This document shows, in pieces, positions 10,557-21,612 of a stretch of DNA of 64,000 nucleotides (position 1 is the first letter of the stretch; every line of letters begins with the position of its first letter). The DNA lies in NCBI GenBank assembly GCA_032209605.1, contig JASFXZ010000009.1, positions 22,829,331-22,893,330 on the forward strand, given 5' to 3'. Both the position numbers and the translations under genes were made by a program. Under the pieces are notes generated by a model. It did not search any database and was not told the origin of the DNA. It saw only the letters and a list, made by a program, of their open reading frames with translations. The DNA is from Mactromeris polynyma. Taxonomy: Eukaryota; Mollusca; Bivalvia; Venerida; Mactridae.

Positions 10557-12918
10557 GAATGCTCCGAGTACTTAGTACACAACTCGACGCTCTAACAAAT
10601 TTGAATGAAAGTCCAAAATCATTTTGGAATTTTTTTAAATACATGTGCTCTAATCCGATGCCAAAATCAAATGATATTAAGTCCTCGGAATGGAAAAGTT
10701 TGTTTGAAACTCTATTTGATTTAAATACCGATGACGTTGAAATTGCCGCAGTGATATTCCAGATAATACAGACAATGAAGTAGAAGAAATTATTTTCAAT
10801 TCTGAAATAACAGATGATGAAATCCTCAGAGCAGTGAAAGGTCTAAAATTTGGTACTGGTGGCGGCGAAGATAACATTATCCCAGAATTTTTCAAACATG
10901 TCATTGATATTTTGTTACCACTAATTAATAAACTATTTAATAGATTATTCGACACTGGAACGTTTCCAGAACAATGGAGCAAAGCTGTAATAGTAACTTT
11001 ATTCAAGAAAGGTGATATAAATTTACCAAAGAATTATCTAGACGTATGTGGTAAGATTTATACGAGTATATTGTCAAGGAAATAAAGTTTGAGAAACACG
11101 AAAAATCGGTCAATGCCGCTATCGGGAGTCGAACCCTGGTCTACGGATTGCCGGTCCGTTATGCTAACCACTACACCACAGCGACCTCACGTCATTTTCG
11201 TGTAAATTTATCATATTTAAATTTATTATTATGGTAAACTACACTTCGGACGAAGTTTTACTTTTTTATTTACTTTTTTTGTAAATATTTTTGGGAAACA
11301 ACATGAAGCCCAAGCAGGTTTTCGAGAAGGTTATTCAACCATTGACAATGTATTTATTTTAGAAGCAATCATTAAAAAACAATTATCAAGAAAGGGTGGC
11401 AAATTGTATGTGGCTTTCATTGATTTCATGAAATACTTTGACATGATTAATAGAAATAAATTATGGGATGCACTCAGACACACTGGTATAAAAGGTAAAT
11501 TGTACACAGCAGTTAATAGCATGTATAATAATGTATAATAATGTCCAAGCGTGTGTTAGAACAAACGAATGACTTACAGAAAAGTTTAAATGTTCCATGG
11601 GTCTAAAACGGGGCTGTTTAGCTTCACCAATTTTATTTTTGATATTCATTGACCAATTAATCAAATATATTGAAGACAGTGGGATCAGAGGCATCCAACT
11701 TTTCCCGGATACAACTGAAATACTCTCAATACTGTTTGCTGACGATCTTGCACTTACATCAGACACAGTTAAGGGTTTACAACGGTTAATAAATGTCTTA
11801 CATAAATTTTGTGATGAAAAAGGTTTAAGTATTAATACTCAAGTCAAAAATGATGGTGTTCAAAAAAGGCGGGATATTACTTAAACATGAAAAATGGACG
11901 TATAATGGGAAAACTATAGAAACAGTTAACAACTTTTGTTATGTCGGTGTAACATTTAGTCAGCAATTCTCACATGCTAAAATGGCGAGCGAACAAGCTT
12001 TAAAATCCAAACGAGTCCTGGTATCAATATTATCAAAATTATATGAATATGGTCAATTACCTAAGAATTTTTTTAATATATTAGATACTAAAATTAGCCC
12101 CATTTTGTTATATGGGTCTGACATTTGGGGAATACAACGTCAAACTGCTACATCATCCAATACTACGCCTGTAAACGTTATATGTGTTTTAGTAAACAAA
12201 CTATAAATGTAGCTGTATCAGGGGACTGTGTGAGATACCCTATGTATATTAAAGCAGCAAAAAGAAGTATTAATTATTGGTGTAAACTCCTAAAAATGAC
12301 TGACGATAGATATATTAAAAAATGCTATTTAATGATGAAATACTTAGAAAACTGTGGTCAAAACAACTGGGTTACAGGCATAAAACTCTTACTAGCAATG
12401 GATTTGGATATGTCTGGTTCGATCAATGTGTGAATTATAAAAATGAATTCTTACTAAAAGTTGTGCAAAGCTTAAAAGATCAGTATCTTCAAGAGTGGTT
12501 AGCAACAATTACCACTAGCTCTAAATTAGACTCATACTGTCACTTTAAATCACAATTCATTCATGAACCATATTTAGACTATGTAAATATAAGAAAATTT
12601 AGACATGCTCTTGCAAAACTCCGGTCCTCATCTCATACACTAGAAATAGAGAGAGGCCGATATTTAAATATTCCTAATGAGGACAGAATCTGTAAATTAT
12701 GTAACATGACAATAGAAACCGAGTTCCATTTTGTCTTAGTCTGCTGAAAACTGATTGACATTAGAAAAAAATTCATACCCAAAAAAAATATTGAAAATAC
12801 CAATTTTAATAAATTTAAAATTCTTATGAGTAGCAACTCAGAAAAAGTTATATTAAATCTGGCTAAGTATGTATATTATGCGTTCCAAGAAAGAAACAAA
12901 ATTTTAAACCAATTATAA
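10557..12918 (+). mobile_element. LINE copy inserted in the DUF6589-like gene
   Basis: Same family as the element at 1380-3402, in + orientation inside a minus-strand gene. Pieces: SPKSFWNFFKYMCSNPMPK, then FGTGGGEDNIIPEFFKHV, TFPEQWSKAVIVTLFKKGD, a 200-bp interruption (11087-11300), QAGFREGYSTIDNVFILEA, KLYVAFIDFMKYFDM, GLKRGCLASPILF, the active site FADDLAL, and the C-x2-C-x8-H-x4-C end motif (CKLC...H..., ending in C at about 12744). Frameshifts occur near 11850, 12150, 12320 and 12750, with a stop at 11537. It keeps about 250 codons more of the N-terminal RT side than the 1380 copy, but no endonuclease domain. Confidence 0.9.
11087..11185 (-). repeat. tRNA-like SINE head inserted in the LINE
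   Basis: On the minus strand 11185-11115 folds as a 71-base cloverleaf. It has a 7-bp acceptor stem (GTCGCTG with TAGCGGC, two G-T pairs), A-box TGGTGTAGTGG, a perfect 5-bp anticodon stem around the loop CCGGCAA, and a perfect B-box GGTTCGACTCC. Position 33 is C instead of T, and two T-stem pairs are mismatched, so a working tRNA (nominal anticodon GGC) is unlikely. A TTTTT run follows 13 bases downstream. The 29 bases after the head recur at 3519-3547, which favours a SINE. Confidence 0.65.
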
Positions 12919-12957
12919 AACAAGAAAAAAAATATACACACAAATCTGAGTATTTAT

Positions 12958-13320
12958 TGATAGATCTATTTGACAAAAATGAAAGCAAAAAGCAAAAATG
13001 AAGACATGAAGAATGAAAAAAAATTTAAGTGCATAATTTAGTTTTTTAACATCAGCTCTTTCTACAATGACAGATTCTGTATTCATTGAAGATAATGTTT
13101 TTCTTTCGGTTTTATAATTGAATTGCTCATCCCTATTGGAAGGAGAAGTAACTGTCAGTTTTTCTGTACTTTTACAGATCATGATGATGTCAGAAACACT
13201 AGTTCCCAAGGTTGCTGTTGATTCAAAAACCGGCATGAAGGAGTCACTGAAGATTGGATTGGAACCATTAACTATTGACTCATGAAGTCGAAGTCCACAT
13301 CGAACTGATTCAATGGATGC
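12958..13320 (-). pseudogene. DUF6589-like gene, segment after the minisatellite
   Basis: Same frame as exon C: reads SIESVRCGLRLHESIVNG, then SDIIMICKSTEKLTVTS and ESVIVERADVKKLNYAL before turning into Phe-rich, low-complexity sequence near the LINE junction. I do not recognise a motif, and roughly 200 residues expected before the 10544 segment appear to be lost. The boundary with the LINE is near 12918. Confidence 0.45.
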
Positions 13321-13641
13321 TGTTGTTTGACACTTGACATTTGAAGCTGTTGTTTGACACTTGACATTTAATGCTGTTGTTTGACACATGCTATTTTATG
13401 CTGATGTTTGACACATGCTATTTTATGCTGATGTTTGACACATGACATTTGATGCTGTTGTTTGACACATGACATTTGATGTTGTTTGACACATGACATT
13501 TGATGCTGATGTTTGACACGTGACATTTGATGCTGTTGTTTGACACATGACATTTGATGTTGTTGTTTGACACATGACATTTGATGCTGTTGTTTGATAT
13601 ATGCCATTTGATGCTGTTGTTTGACACATGACATTCAATGC
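13321..13641 (-). repeat. 12-unit, 27-bp coding minisatellite
   Basis: Twelve head-to-tail units (unit on + tgttgtttgacacatgacat ttgatgc) fill 321 bp exactly: eleven of 27 bp and one of 24 bp (13456-13479). On the minus strand each encodes the nonapeptide MCQTTASNV, so unit gain or loss never changes the frame. Units 3 and 4 (13375-13428) share the variant ctattttatgc, which creates an in-frame TAA in both. It lies inside the last exon of the DUF6589-like gene. Confidence 0.95.
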
Positions 13642-14309
13642 ATCTAAAGACACTGCATTTTTAGTTACTAGTAATTGTTCTATTGTATGAAGCGTCTTTT
13701 TACATATTTCAGTATCTATAATATTCTTTTTGTATTCTGCAAGTTTTTTGCTAATTTGCTGTTCATGTGATTTCGCTATTTCATTTTTCTTCTTATGCAT
13801 TGATCCAGTGCTTACGCTAGCTCCAAGCCTACTCAATCTGTCAATTGTTTCATCATTGGCCCCTCCAAAATCTAATAGTAGCCCAACAATATGGGAAATT
13901 GCAGACATCTTGTTATTTAACAAAATAGATCCAGCAAATGCCATGTTGATGATATGCTTATTTTCTAACTCTGTCACTGTTGTAACCGCAGAAGTGATCA
14001 CTTTCAGGAAATTTGGGGCTTTCAATTTTCATTCATCAAGTACTTCGGAAAATTCAAATGACAGCAAGTTGAGTAACTGTGAAGCTTCAACTTGAATCTT
14101 GATGTTGATACCAATTCCACAATCTTCATCCTGAAAAAATAGATCGATTATTTAACAGATTTGATAGCTTATAGTCTGACCAGTTAGCATTGTTATGTTT
14201 CTTGGAAATTGGAATTCTGTTAATTGACTAATTTATTCATGTTGTGACATTTTATTATTTAGTTTATATACCAGGAAGAAATGGTCATATCTCATCCTCT
14301 GGTCCGATA

Positions 14310-14640
14310 TAATTAAAATCATCAACTATTTCTAACTCAACACCATTGTATGTCCATTTTTCGTCACTACTTGTAAGCGTCCACGCCGTCTAAAAACTAT
14401 TATTTTTGATTTCTCGGTGTTCACTTCTAAACCCCAATGATTACAATAGGTATATAAGTCATTTAATTTTGTTGTAAATCTTTAATGGAGTCTGAAAACA
14501 AGACCATGTCATCTGCAAATAGAAGTAGAATCAATGTTATATTGTTAAACCCGAGGCTACAGTCGGGTTTTGAAGTAAGATAAAGCTCTAAACCTTCAAA
14601 CAAATTTCACCCTGTTTTAATCCAACAATCACGTCAATGA
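14310..14640 (-). mobile_element. LINE reverse-transcriptase fragment, second family
   Basis: On the minus strand, broken frames read GLKQGE, LLLFADDMVLFSDS, LQ, then WGLEVNTEKSKIIVFRRRGR and FNYIG. These are the reverse transcriptase active-site box and the following region. The fragment carries several stops and frameshifts and differs from the family at 1380 and 10557. It lies in the intron between exons C and B of the DUF6589-like gene, which it may have entered independently. The stretch 14641-15060 shows nothing further. Confidence 0.75.
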
Positions 14641-15069
14641 ACATGAAGATGGTGATATGTGAAAATAAACCATGCCCTTCCCAAACAACAACTTGTTTGT
14701 TTTATATTTGGTTTTTACTGTAGAAGCAAATTTCAGTTGTGTGCATTACATTCATTTTACTTCTTCTACTATTGATAGCCGTTCTCCAATTATTGAACAA
14801 AAAACATACACTGTCTTCACAGCTCCATAGAAAGATGCTGTATGTATATAATATACATAAGGCCACTTAATTAAAACTAAAGTAAAATGTTTGGTTATCA
14901 TATTTGAATGGCACTTTATAATCATGCTTCATGAATGGTTTCTACTACACATGAGGTTAGTAGTTTATACGGGTAAATATATCACCGCACTCGTTGTAAG
15001 GAAAAACAAGGATGATAACCTAGCAATTAATGCATTGTGGCCAAATGGTTAATTTTATTTTGTACTTAC

Positions 15070-15135
15070 TTGACAAACAAATGAAGAAGTATCTTCGGTA
15101 AAAGACAGTTTTCTTCTTGTACCAGTAGTTTTTAC
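15070..15135 (-). pseudogene. exon B of the DUF6589-like gene
   Basis: A 66-base, 22-codon exon bounded by ttaattattttag and gtaagtaca. It starts and ends in phase 0 and joins exon A (phase 0) to exon C (phase 0) without a stop. This small phase-consistent exon supports a genuine spliced gene instead of a chance ORF. Confidence 0.6.
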
Positions 15136-15437
15136 CTAAAATAATTAAAATATTATAAATGAGAAAGAAACCAACGCAGGATACAGAATTTAGCAGTTCT
15201 ATATATTCCAAGTATCTGCATGTGTCTTCAATCACCCTCATAAATGGAATAATCACTACATGACACTGGCTGTTTATGTGACTTAAAGCCCCATTACAAA
15301 GAGTACTGGGGACAGGAATTGTAATATTTCTCTTTAATGTTACATACAAGAGGCCATATTTAAAAATCATTATTTGCTTTTCAACAGTTTTTGGTATCAA
15401 CTAAAGTAAAACTATAGTTTGTCAATACTTTATGTCA

Positions 15438-15475
15438 GTTTGGAGACAGCAAACAAACATTTGTTTTTATGGCCT
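15438..15475. repeat. solo inverted-repeat end, same family as 9022-9230
   Basis: The sequence gtttggagacagcaaacaaa...tttttatggcct matches the right end of the 9022-9230 element (gagacagcaaacaaaca is shared). It lies in the intron between exons A and B. The motif-free open frame 15020-15400 around it is mostly intron. Confidence 0.5.
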
Positions 15476-15600
15476 GATGATACATTGATTTTCCATCATT
15501 CTAAAATTGTATAAACTTGCTGGTCATTTCATCAGCAATATTTTTTGTCAAACAAATTATGTTTACATAATACATATGCCAGAATTTGAATAATACTTAC

Positions 15601-16140
15601 TGGGCTTGATGAATGAATTGGTACTGGAATTTTAGTTGGGCTCTTTTGCGAAATGGCCGAGCTAATGAGTATATTTTCCTTGTTAACTCCAGTATGTAAT
15701 GGTATATCTGATGGAATCTTGTTTATATACTGGAACTCATCCGCACTGACACCAGTTTTATAAACTTTGACATTGGATATTAGTCTATGTGGAGTCAAAA
15801 GGAACCTTTTGACCCTTTTATCTTCAGTACTTTTGAACATATTAAAAATGCTGTCTTTTTCAATTTCGTATTCTGATTTAATACTGAAATATTTACATTT
15901 AATCCGATCATACTTGTTTAATTTATTTACACACTCCATGCAAATATATGGTTTTCCACTTTCTGGCTGAAATTCTGGTAGAAACTCCTGTAAAATATTC
16001 AATAAACTATAAGATGAAGCAGAGGTTAAATCTCTCCTTTTTGTTAAATAAATATTTCCTTGTTTTGAAAGTGCAAGCTCCTTTTTACACAATCTACAAC
16101 ATGTTTCAAAATTAATCACAACTTTTTTAGCTATTGTTCC
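15601..16140 (-). pseudogene. exon A of the DUF6589-like gene (N-terminal Cys motif)
   Basis: The open frame has no ATG before the motif; a possible acceptor (ttattctgagcag) lies just upstream at about 16140. Residues include C-x2-C near the start and C-x2-C about 45 residues later. It ends PVPIHSSSP exactly at a GTAAGT donor (15600-15595). This exon has no stop codon and could have remained intact longer than the rest of the gene. Confidence 0.6.
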
Positions 16141-16594
16141 TGCTCAGAATAAACACGGGGACCTGCGACATTTTTTTTATCAATTGATCTTCCATATTTG
16201 AACATTTCTTAAATGATGTTTGATATAACTTAGTAACATATGTGATTTTGAGTTTGTGAGCTATTTAATGGAATAAATTATTATCAGAATTCATTTTTAT
16301 TGCTCAATAACCATGTCACGTTAACAACGAATTCCGAATCTAACGCATTTTAATTACTACACATTTGATATTGGCATCAGGACATTGATGTTCGCTTTCT
16401 TTCGTTGTTCTGTCTATTTACATTATCGGGGCATTATTTATATAATGGTAATGAGAGTTTTTCTATCAGAACGCGTTCGCGTAATCATTGTAATTAATGG
16501 ACATAAGCGGGTCGTTGTAAGCGACTCGCTGATTGGCTACGGATGCAGGTCGATTCGCCTGTCTAAAAACAGATAATATCACTAGCGGTAGAGT

Positions 16595-16600
16595 TATAAA
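16595..16600 (+). promoter_or_regulatory. TATA box of the galectin-like gene
   Basis: TATAAA lies 83 bp upstream of the chosen ATG (16683), within gagttataaagcagaggg. A start of transcription near 16625-16630 would give a leader of about 55 bases. A short upstream ATG at 16614 opens five codons only. Confidence 0.5.
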
Positions 16601-16682
16601 GCAGAGGGTGAATATGAAGGTATCGGAATAAGCGCCCGATGCTAAAGGATAGTAAGACATTGTGAAAGTGTACAATAATACA

Positions 16683-19600
16683 ATGGGCAATATTTCTGCA
16701 CTTATTTTTGTCATTTGTGGATACAGTTGTATCATCGGAGCGATCGTAGTGACGACGTATGAGAAAAGTTCATCAGTGCACGTTTCGGGTTTGGCTTCCT
16801 GTGGAGAAAATGCCAGTGCATTTCATTACTGCGCTGCTCGTGTAACCGACAGCACTTGTGACCCACTGGAAATGGATTGGTGTGAAACCAAGGATATGTC
16901 AGATGGAGGTGTTTACATTATCAAGGAAAAAATAACTGAAATATTACAGGTATTAACATATTATTCCAGTTATCATTCCAGAGATAAGAAAAATTAGAAT
17001 CAATTCTTCATATCGTTTTGGTTATTCATTCAGATATATTTCGTACGCATATTTTAAGTATTTCGACAACACTTACGCTAATGCATGTATTACATATTTC
17101 TTGTAATAAATCACCGTTGCAATATATTATTTTTCAGTTCACAATGACTGTCACAGGATTTATCAGAGTTGAAGCTATAATTAAATTTTAGATAAGTCCT
17201 TATGTATTGTGTGCCAAATCGCTCGCTTTACACAAAATGAAGTTTGTAAATCCAGCTTTATTTAATCTCAATTTAGACGAAAGCATTATACTAGCCATTA
17301 ACCATTGCGTCTGCTTTATGTAAACACAACTATGTGTGTGTCATAGTGGCAGATGTATCTTTCTCGTTTGAGCGACAAAGATTTATACATTTCACTAAAA
17401 GACCTAATAATTCTTTTCTGAATAATGATATATCAGAATAGTCATTTGTTGTATGTTCTGAGTGACGATTTGCTTACTGCGGAGAGCATGTTGTTAATTA
17501 TATGTGGGTAATATTTATAGAACAATCTGGAACAATGGCTCAGTCATCTGACGACCATTAATGGTGATTTGTGATTTTAATAATCGCCCTTGTGGACGCG
17601 TTCTTTGTATTTTGTTTTGTCCAGCTATAGGTGGTGCCTGAGGCTAAACTTTCTCGGCAGCCTGTTTTTGTCTTATGTGTATTGTTGTTCATTGAAGTTT
17701 GTTTATAATTGAATCATCTGTTTGCTAGTTCCATGGACACGACTAAGACCGTTAATTATTTGTTTAAGCATTATAATAATGCTTATTATTTATGTTTTAC
17801 TTTTTGTCACGACATATACATGTATGAAGGCCTCTTGTGAGATTAGTTTATGTATGTTTTTTGTGCATATCTTAATGAGTTACCTACAATAAATAAAATG
17901 TTTATTATTTTTATTATTAATCATCAAGAATATATTATATACGTGATGTTTGAGTCTATTTGCACGTTGTATGTTTTCAAAGTAATGGAGTTTTATGTCA
18001 TGTTCGGTATAGAACCGCTCACGTGTCGATATTCTCAGGAAAAAAAGTCAACCTTAATGATTATGTAACACGAGCACAAATGGCCTGACGGGTATATATG
18101 TTAAATTGACAGGATACCCTTGTGAGTGGATATGTCCGTCAAATACCAATATACCTAAGTGAAGGCAGTGAACTGGAATTAAGGTTCAAACTGAACTCTG
18201 GCTGGACTATGTAAATATCTCATATTGTATACCTTGTGTGTTTGATTGTCAGAAATTGGTGACCCTTTGTAAGTTAATTTATACATACGCAATCACAGCT
18301 CAGTAATTAGACGCCCACCTGTCCGTAATATTAGACATATAACATAATAATTATACATTGAACGAGTTACCGTATTGTGTAGAAATATTGTATTTATACA
18401 AATAATTTCTTACATATGTACAAACTCTATATGCATGTATCTCTCTTACTTCTACTTAATGGGAAATGTATTTATTTCTATTTCTACAGAGTAAGTGTTA
18501 ATTAACCATTAACTGTCACAAAATCTGAACTAAGTATATAGCTATTCACAGTATGATTAAATTAAATTTACTTATGTTACTGACATGAAATGTACGACTT
18601 ATTTGCATCCGAAAAATAAAATTAAAAATTAAGCTGGATATAAATACAGCTTCATTCGGTTACGAGTTGATTAAACGAAATATAAATACAAACTATCATT
18701 TGATCAACGATTAAAAAGCAATAGTAAACGTTGTCAAATACCTACGATGTACATGTATTTTATATTACAGTTACAATATTGATCTTATGGACGATTCTGG
18801 AGACGTTGTTCTTCATACAAAGCTTCGCCCAGGCGACTTTTATTTCGCTACGTTGGCCGGTGGTAGTTGGGGAACATTGGAAGGTTATTTTGGCACATCC
18901 CCATTCACAGACGGTCAAATATATACATTGAAGATAGTATTCGCTACAGTCGGCTTTCAGGTATAATTTGTGTTGTCCATTGGTACTCTGCATATAAAAT
19001 AATCAAACATAAAAATTAAACGAATCGTCCATTCTTTGGAATAATGAAAGTAATAGTTTGGTACACAAACCGATAGTATATAACTTCTTAATCGGAAACA
19101 ATTGTGAAATAATGATTCCACAGATTATGAGTCCACCTTTAGGAAAAACATAAACTGGTTAATTAGGACTTCGACTTCACCGATCTCCCACTAAATTCTA
19201 AAATCAGGAACAATGCATTCATGACATCTATGATTCACGAGTCTCCTTGTACCAGCGTAGGGTTGTGAGACGGTGAAAAATGAAGTCACTCCTGGTATTT
19301 CGCAGGTTCAAATCGCAATATTCGTCAGACGTCTAACGTAATCGCGACCTAATTTTGGTTGGAATTTATCACACATTTATTTCGTCCACATCGTTAACGC
19401 TTCAAGATATTTGTTTGGGATACTTTATTTAAATCATAAAGTAGAAGTAATTCATTTTATTTGGTACCATTTCACCGCGACTTTACCATAATTATCGTAA
19501 TTTACCAGCATGTGAAAGCACAAGCTTAATTTATAGTGATGCGGTATGTCGTACTTAAATGTATTTTCGAAGAAGCATGTTAAATAGTATCCTAAACGTG

Positions 19601-20044
19601 TTTTTTAGTTATTATGAAAGTTTTACCCTATAAAAGGAATACACACAAATGCTTTTCTAATTTGGAATTGTTTCATCATATTAGCTAGGTCAAAATGAGA
19701 GCTAAAACTCGACCAAATACTTTTCAATACGCACATACCTGTATCACAATTTGAAATGCAAATGATGTTCAGATGTACATTTTTATAAAGAATAAGTATT
19801 ACTTACGGTCTTGATGAAACCACTTGAATTCTTTTAAAACATTTACATCGACTGACAAATCAGAAAAAGTGTTTCAATTCATATGTAAAACATATTACTT
19901 ATAACATTGTAGATATATGTCGATGGTGCACTTGAGTGGACATACTCATACCAACTACCAGCTAATACAATCAGATTCATTAAGATTTCTTTCTGGGGAG
20001 CAGATGGTGATCTGTACAAAGTAATATACAAGGCTGGACCGTAG
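16683..20044 (+). CDS. galectin-like protein with N-terminal membrane anchor, four exons
   Basis: Exon 1 (16683-16949) encodes 89 residues: a hydrophobic anchor or signal segment ISALIFVICGYSCIIGAIVV, then four Cys in about 35 residues (ASC, HYC, STC, DWC), ending at CAG|GTATTA. Exon 2 (17138-about 17187) gives FTMTVTGFIRVEA. Exon 3 (18771-18960) gives YNIDLMDDSGDVVLHTKLRP, then GGSWGTLEGYFGTSPFTDGQ and TLKIVFATVGFQ. Exon 4 (19913-20044) gives IYVDGALEWTYSYQLP and ends with TAG. This is the galectin beta-sandwich; the total is 213 codons including the stop. The sugar motif is only partly kept (His of HxNPR, the Trp and the Glu; the Asn and last Arg are lost). Acceptors are good; the exon 2 donor is not GT (tt|ttagataagt). 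Galectins normally lack a signal segment, so extracellular or membrane placement is inferred. It may be functional or a recent pseudogene. Confidence 0.7.
16950..18770 (+). other. introns 1 and 2 of the galectin-like gene
   Basis: Apart from exon 2 (17138-17187) these 1.8 kb hold AT-rich sequence without motif-bearing ORFs. The ORF 17850-18068 shows no known family. Intron 3 (18961-19912) contains a B-box-like GGTTCAAATCG near 19312-19322 that could be a decayed SINE head. Confidence 0.4.
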
Positions 20045-20266
20045 ACGTCAGAACAACAAACAAACAACGAAACAACTATGTTCACAGTGGACAGTATGTT
20101 GATGGGTGTTAGAGAAATAGATAGTACTTAAAACTTTGTGAAATACTTTCGATATTCAAGTAAACTTAAAATTAAGTGGAAATGTAACTCACAAAGAAAT
20201 TAATGTGCGTCCACGTCGCACCTTTCGTGTTTTATTATGTTTCAATGTTTGTTTTTCAAGATTAGA

Positions 20267-20272
20267 AATAAA
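20267..20272 (+). terminator. poly(A) signal of the galectin-like gene
   Basis: AATAAA lies 223 bp after the TAG at 20042-20044, within gattagaaataaacatcac. No stronger candidate lies between the stop and this site. Confidence 0.5.
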
Positions 20273-20641
20273 CATCACTGTTAAATAGGAAAGCACAAAA
20301 AGAGAGAAAAAACGTAACAATGATAAATGTACAGTCCGAAAACGAGACAGTTACACTTAGAGGATGCTCTTACTAACCCCTTTTCATATAATATTATCTC
20401 TAATTTGGATCAAGATGTTTGATATTGTGGGTTTTATGGCTACATCAGCTATTTCGCTGTTGTGTGTGTCTTTGGTGATATGTATCAGGTGTTGAGTTAT
20501 ACACAGTCCAAATTTCGATAAAATCCATTCATATATATTGAAATAATGACTAACATTTTAGAGGTCTCGTTAGAACATCCTCTAAGTGTAGCCCGTTCGA
20601 GTTTAATCATCCTCAAACGGCTGAGTTTCACCATCTCACTG

Positions 20642-20871
20642 TTCGTGTTTATTCATTCCCTAGTGGTTGTGTTCCAACAGTACACGGTTCGTGTTTATTC
20701 ATTCCCTAGTGGTTGCGTTTCAACATCTCACGGCTCGTGTTTATTCATTCCCTGGTGGTTGTGTTTCAACATCTAACGGTTCGTGTTTATTCATTCCCTA
20801 GTTGTTGTGTTTCAACATCACACAGTTTGTGTTTATTGATTCCCTAGTGGATGTGTCTCAACGTCGCACCG
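20642..20871. repeat. 46-bp minisatellite, five units
   Basis: Five consecutive 46-bp units beginning ttcgtgtttattcattccct, with scattered point differences. It starts about 370 bp after the galectin-like poly(A) signal. The open frame across it (20546-20776) is a repeat by-product. Confidence 0.9.
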
Positions 20872-21612
20872 TATATTAGATTTATTTCAAATCATATGGT
20901 TGAACTGGTCCTGCCCCGTGGCAGACTTATATGTGAAAATCTGATCCGAACCCTCAAGGCACATAGCTTAGATATTTGTTATGTATAGCATTGCTTATTT
21001 ATCGTCTACCATATTGTTAACATCATGCGCTTGTGGTCATTATTGGCCCATTCCTGAGGTCACATGTTTACATACATAGATTATATATGGAGATAAAGGG
21101 GATACCTTTGAAAAATATGCTTTTGAATAAGGTACAGGGCTTTCAAATTTGGCATACATGTATAGCACTGTCAAGTGGTCCTGTACAAAGATTGTTCAAA
21201 TCATGTCTTTGGGTGTCAGTATTAGCCCCGCCAAATGTCATCCATTCTAGAGACTTACTTAGAAAAATCTTTGAAAATCTTCTCCGAAAACGAAAACGAA
21301 TGGTCCAACGCATTGATATTTGGTAAGTAGCATTGATCAAAATAAACACCTCAAAACCGGCCCAGCCCATATTGTCACATATTTCTTGTTTAATTATAAC
21401 TTGGAAAATCGTCTTGCTCAGCACCATGCTGATCAAAAGTCCATGTGCACACTGAAGCCAGTACAACGTCATTTTTCTTTTATCACTCACTATTTATGTT
21501 GTAAAATAGATGTATTGAATAAGTGTAGAAGTGTACTTAAACTATAAAAAATTAGATTCTTAAAACGTACAATGTTCTTTAAGAAGTTCACCAAGTTTAA
21601 TCTTCGCTCTGA

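Larger units (their letters stand above)
9897..16140 (-). pseudogene. DUF6589-like multi-exon gene, disrupted
   Basis: Read on the minus strand. Exon A (about 16140-15601) has an N-terminal Cys motif CCRLCKK...YICMECVNKL, a ZAD-like zinc-binding pattern. It ends at a GTAAGT donor in phase 0. Exon B (15135-15070) encodes VKTTGTRRKLSFTEDTSS in phase, between a TTTTAG acceptor and a GTAAGT donor. Exon C starts at 14130 (DEDCGIGINIKIQVEASQ), carries FAGSILLNNKMSAISHIVGL and TIDRLSRLGASVSTGSM, then a 9-residue repeat tract. The frame resumes beyond an inserted LINE at 10544-9897 with YRLWMWRVLAYYISILSEKE and CRKMGANVTFDGCRIW. This matches my recollection of DUF6589 proteins, which are abundant in bivalves; their function is unknown. 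Defects: TGA after VLDE (about 14031), TAA in two repeat units, TGA-TAG near 10136, and the LINE. Confidence 0.65.

Noticed and set aside
11115..11185. Functional tRNA gene (anticodon GGC)
   Set aside because: C33, mismatched T-stem, position inside a LINE, and a flanking segment repeated at 3519-3547 all point to a SINE head.
13418..13634. Alternative-frame ORFs in the 27-bp array
   Set aside because: They are register shifts of the same repeat; only the MCQTTASNV frame continues into flanking coding sequence.
15020..15400. 126-codon minus-strand ORF as a gene
   Set aside because: It lies mostly in the intron between exons B and A in a different frame from exon B and has no motif.
18760..18993. 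Minus-strand 77-codon ORF
   Set aside because: It is antisense to galectin exon 3, whose + frame has the recognisable fold and good splice sites.
21143..21490. 115-codon minus-strand ORF between minisatellites
   Set aside because: No motif, no splice or promoter support, and an overlapping + frame of similar length.
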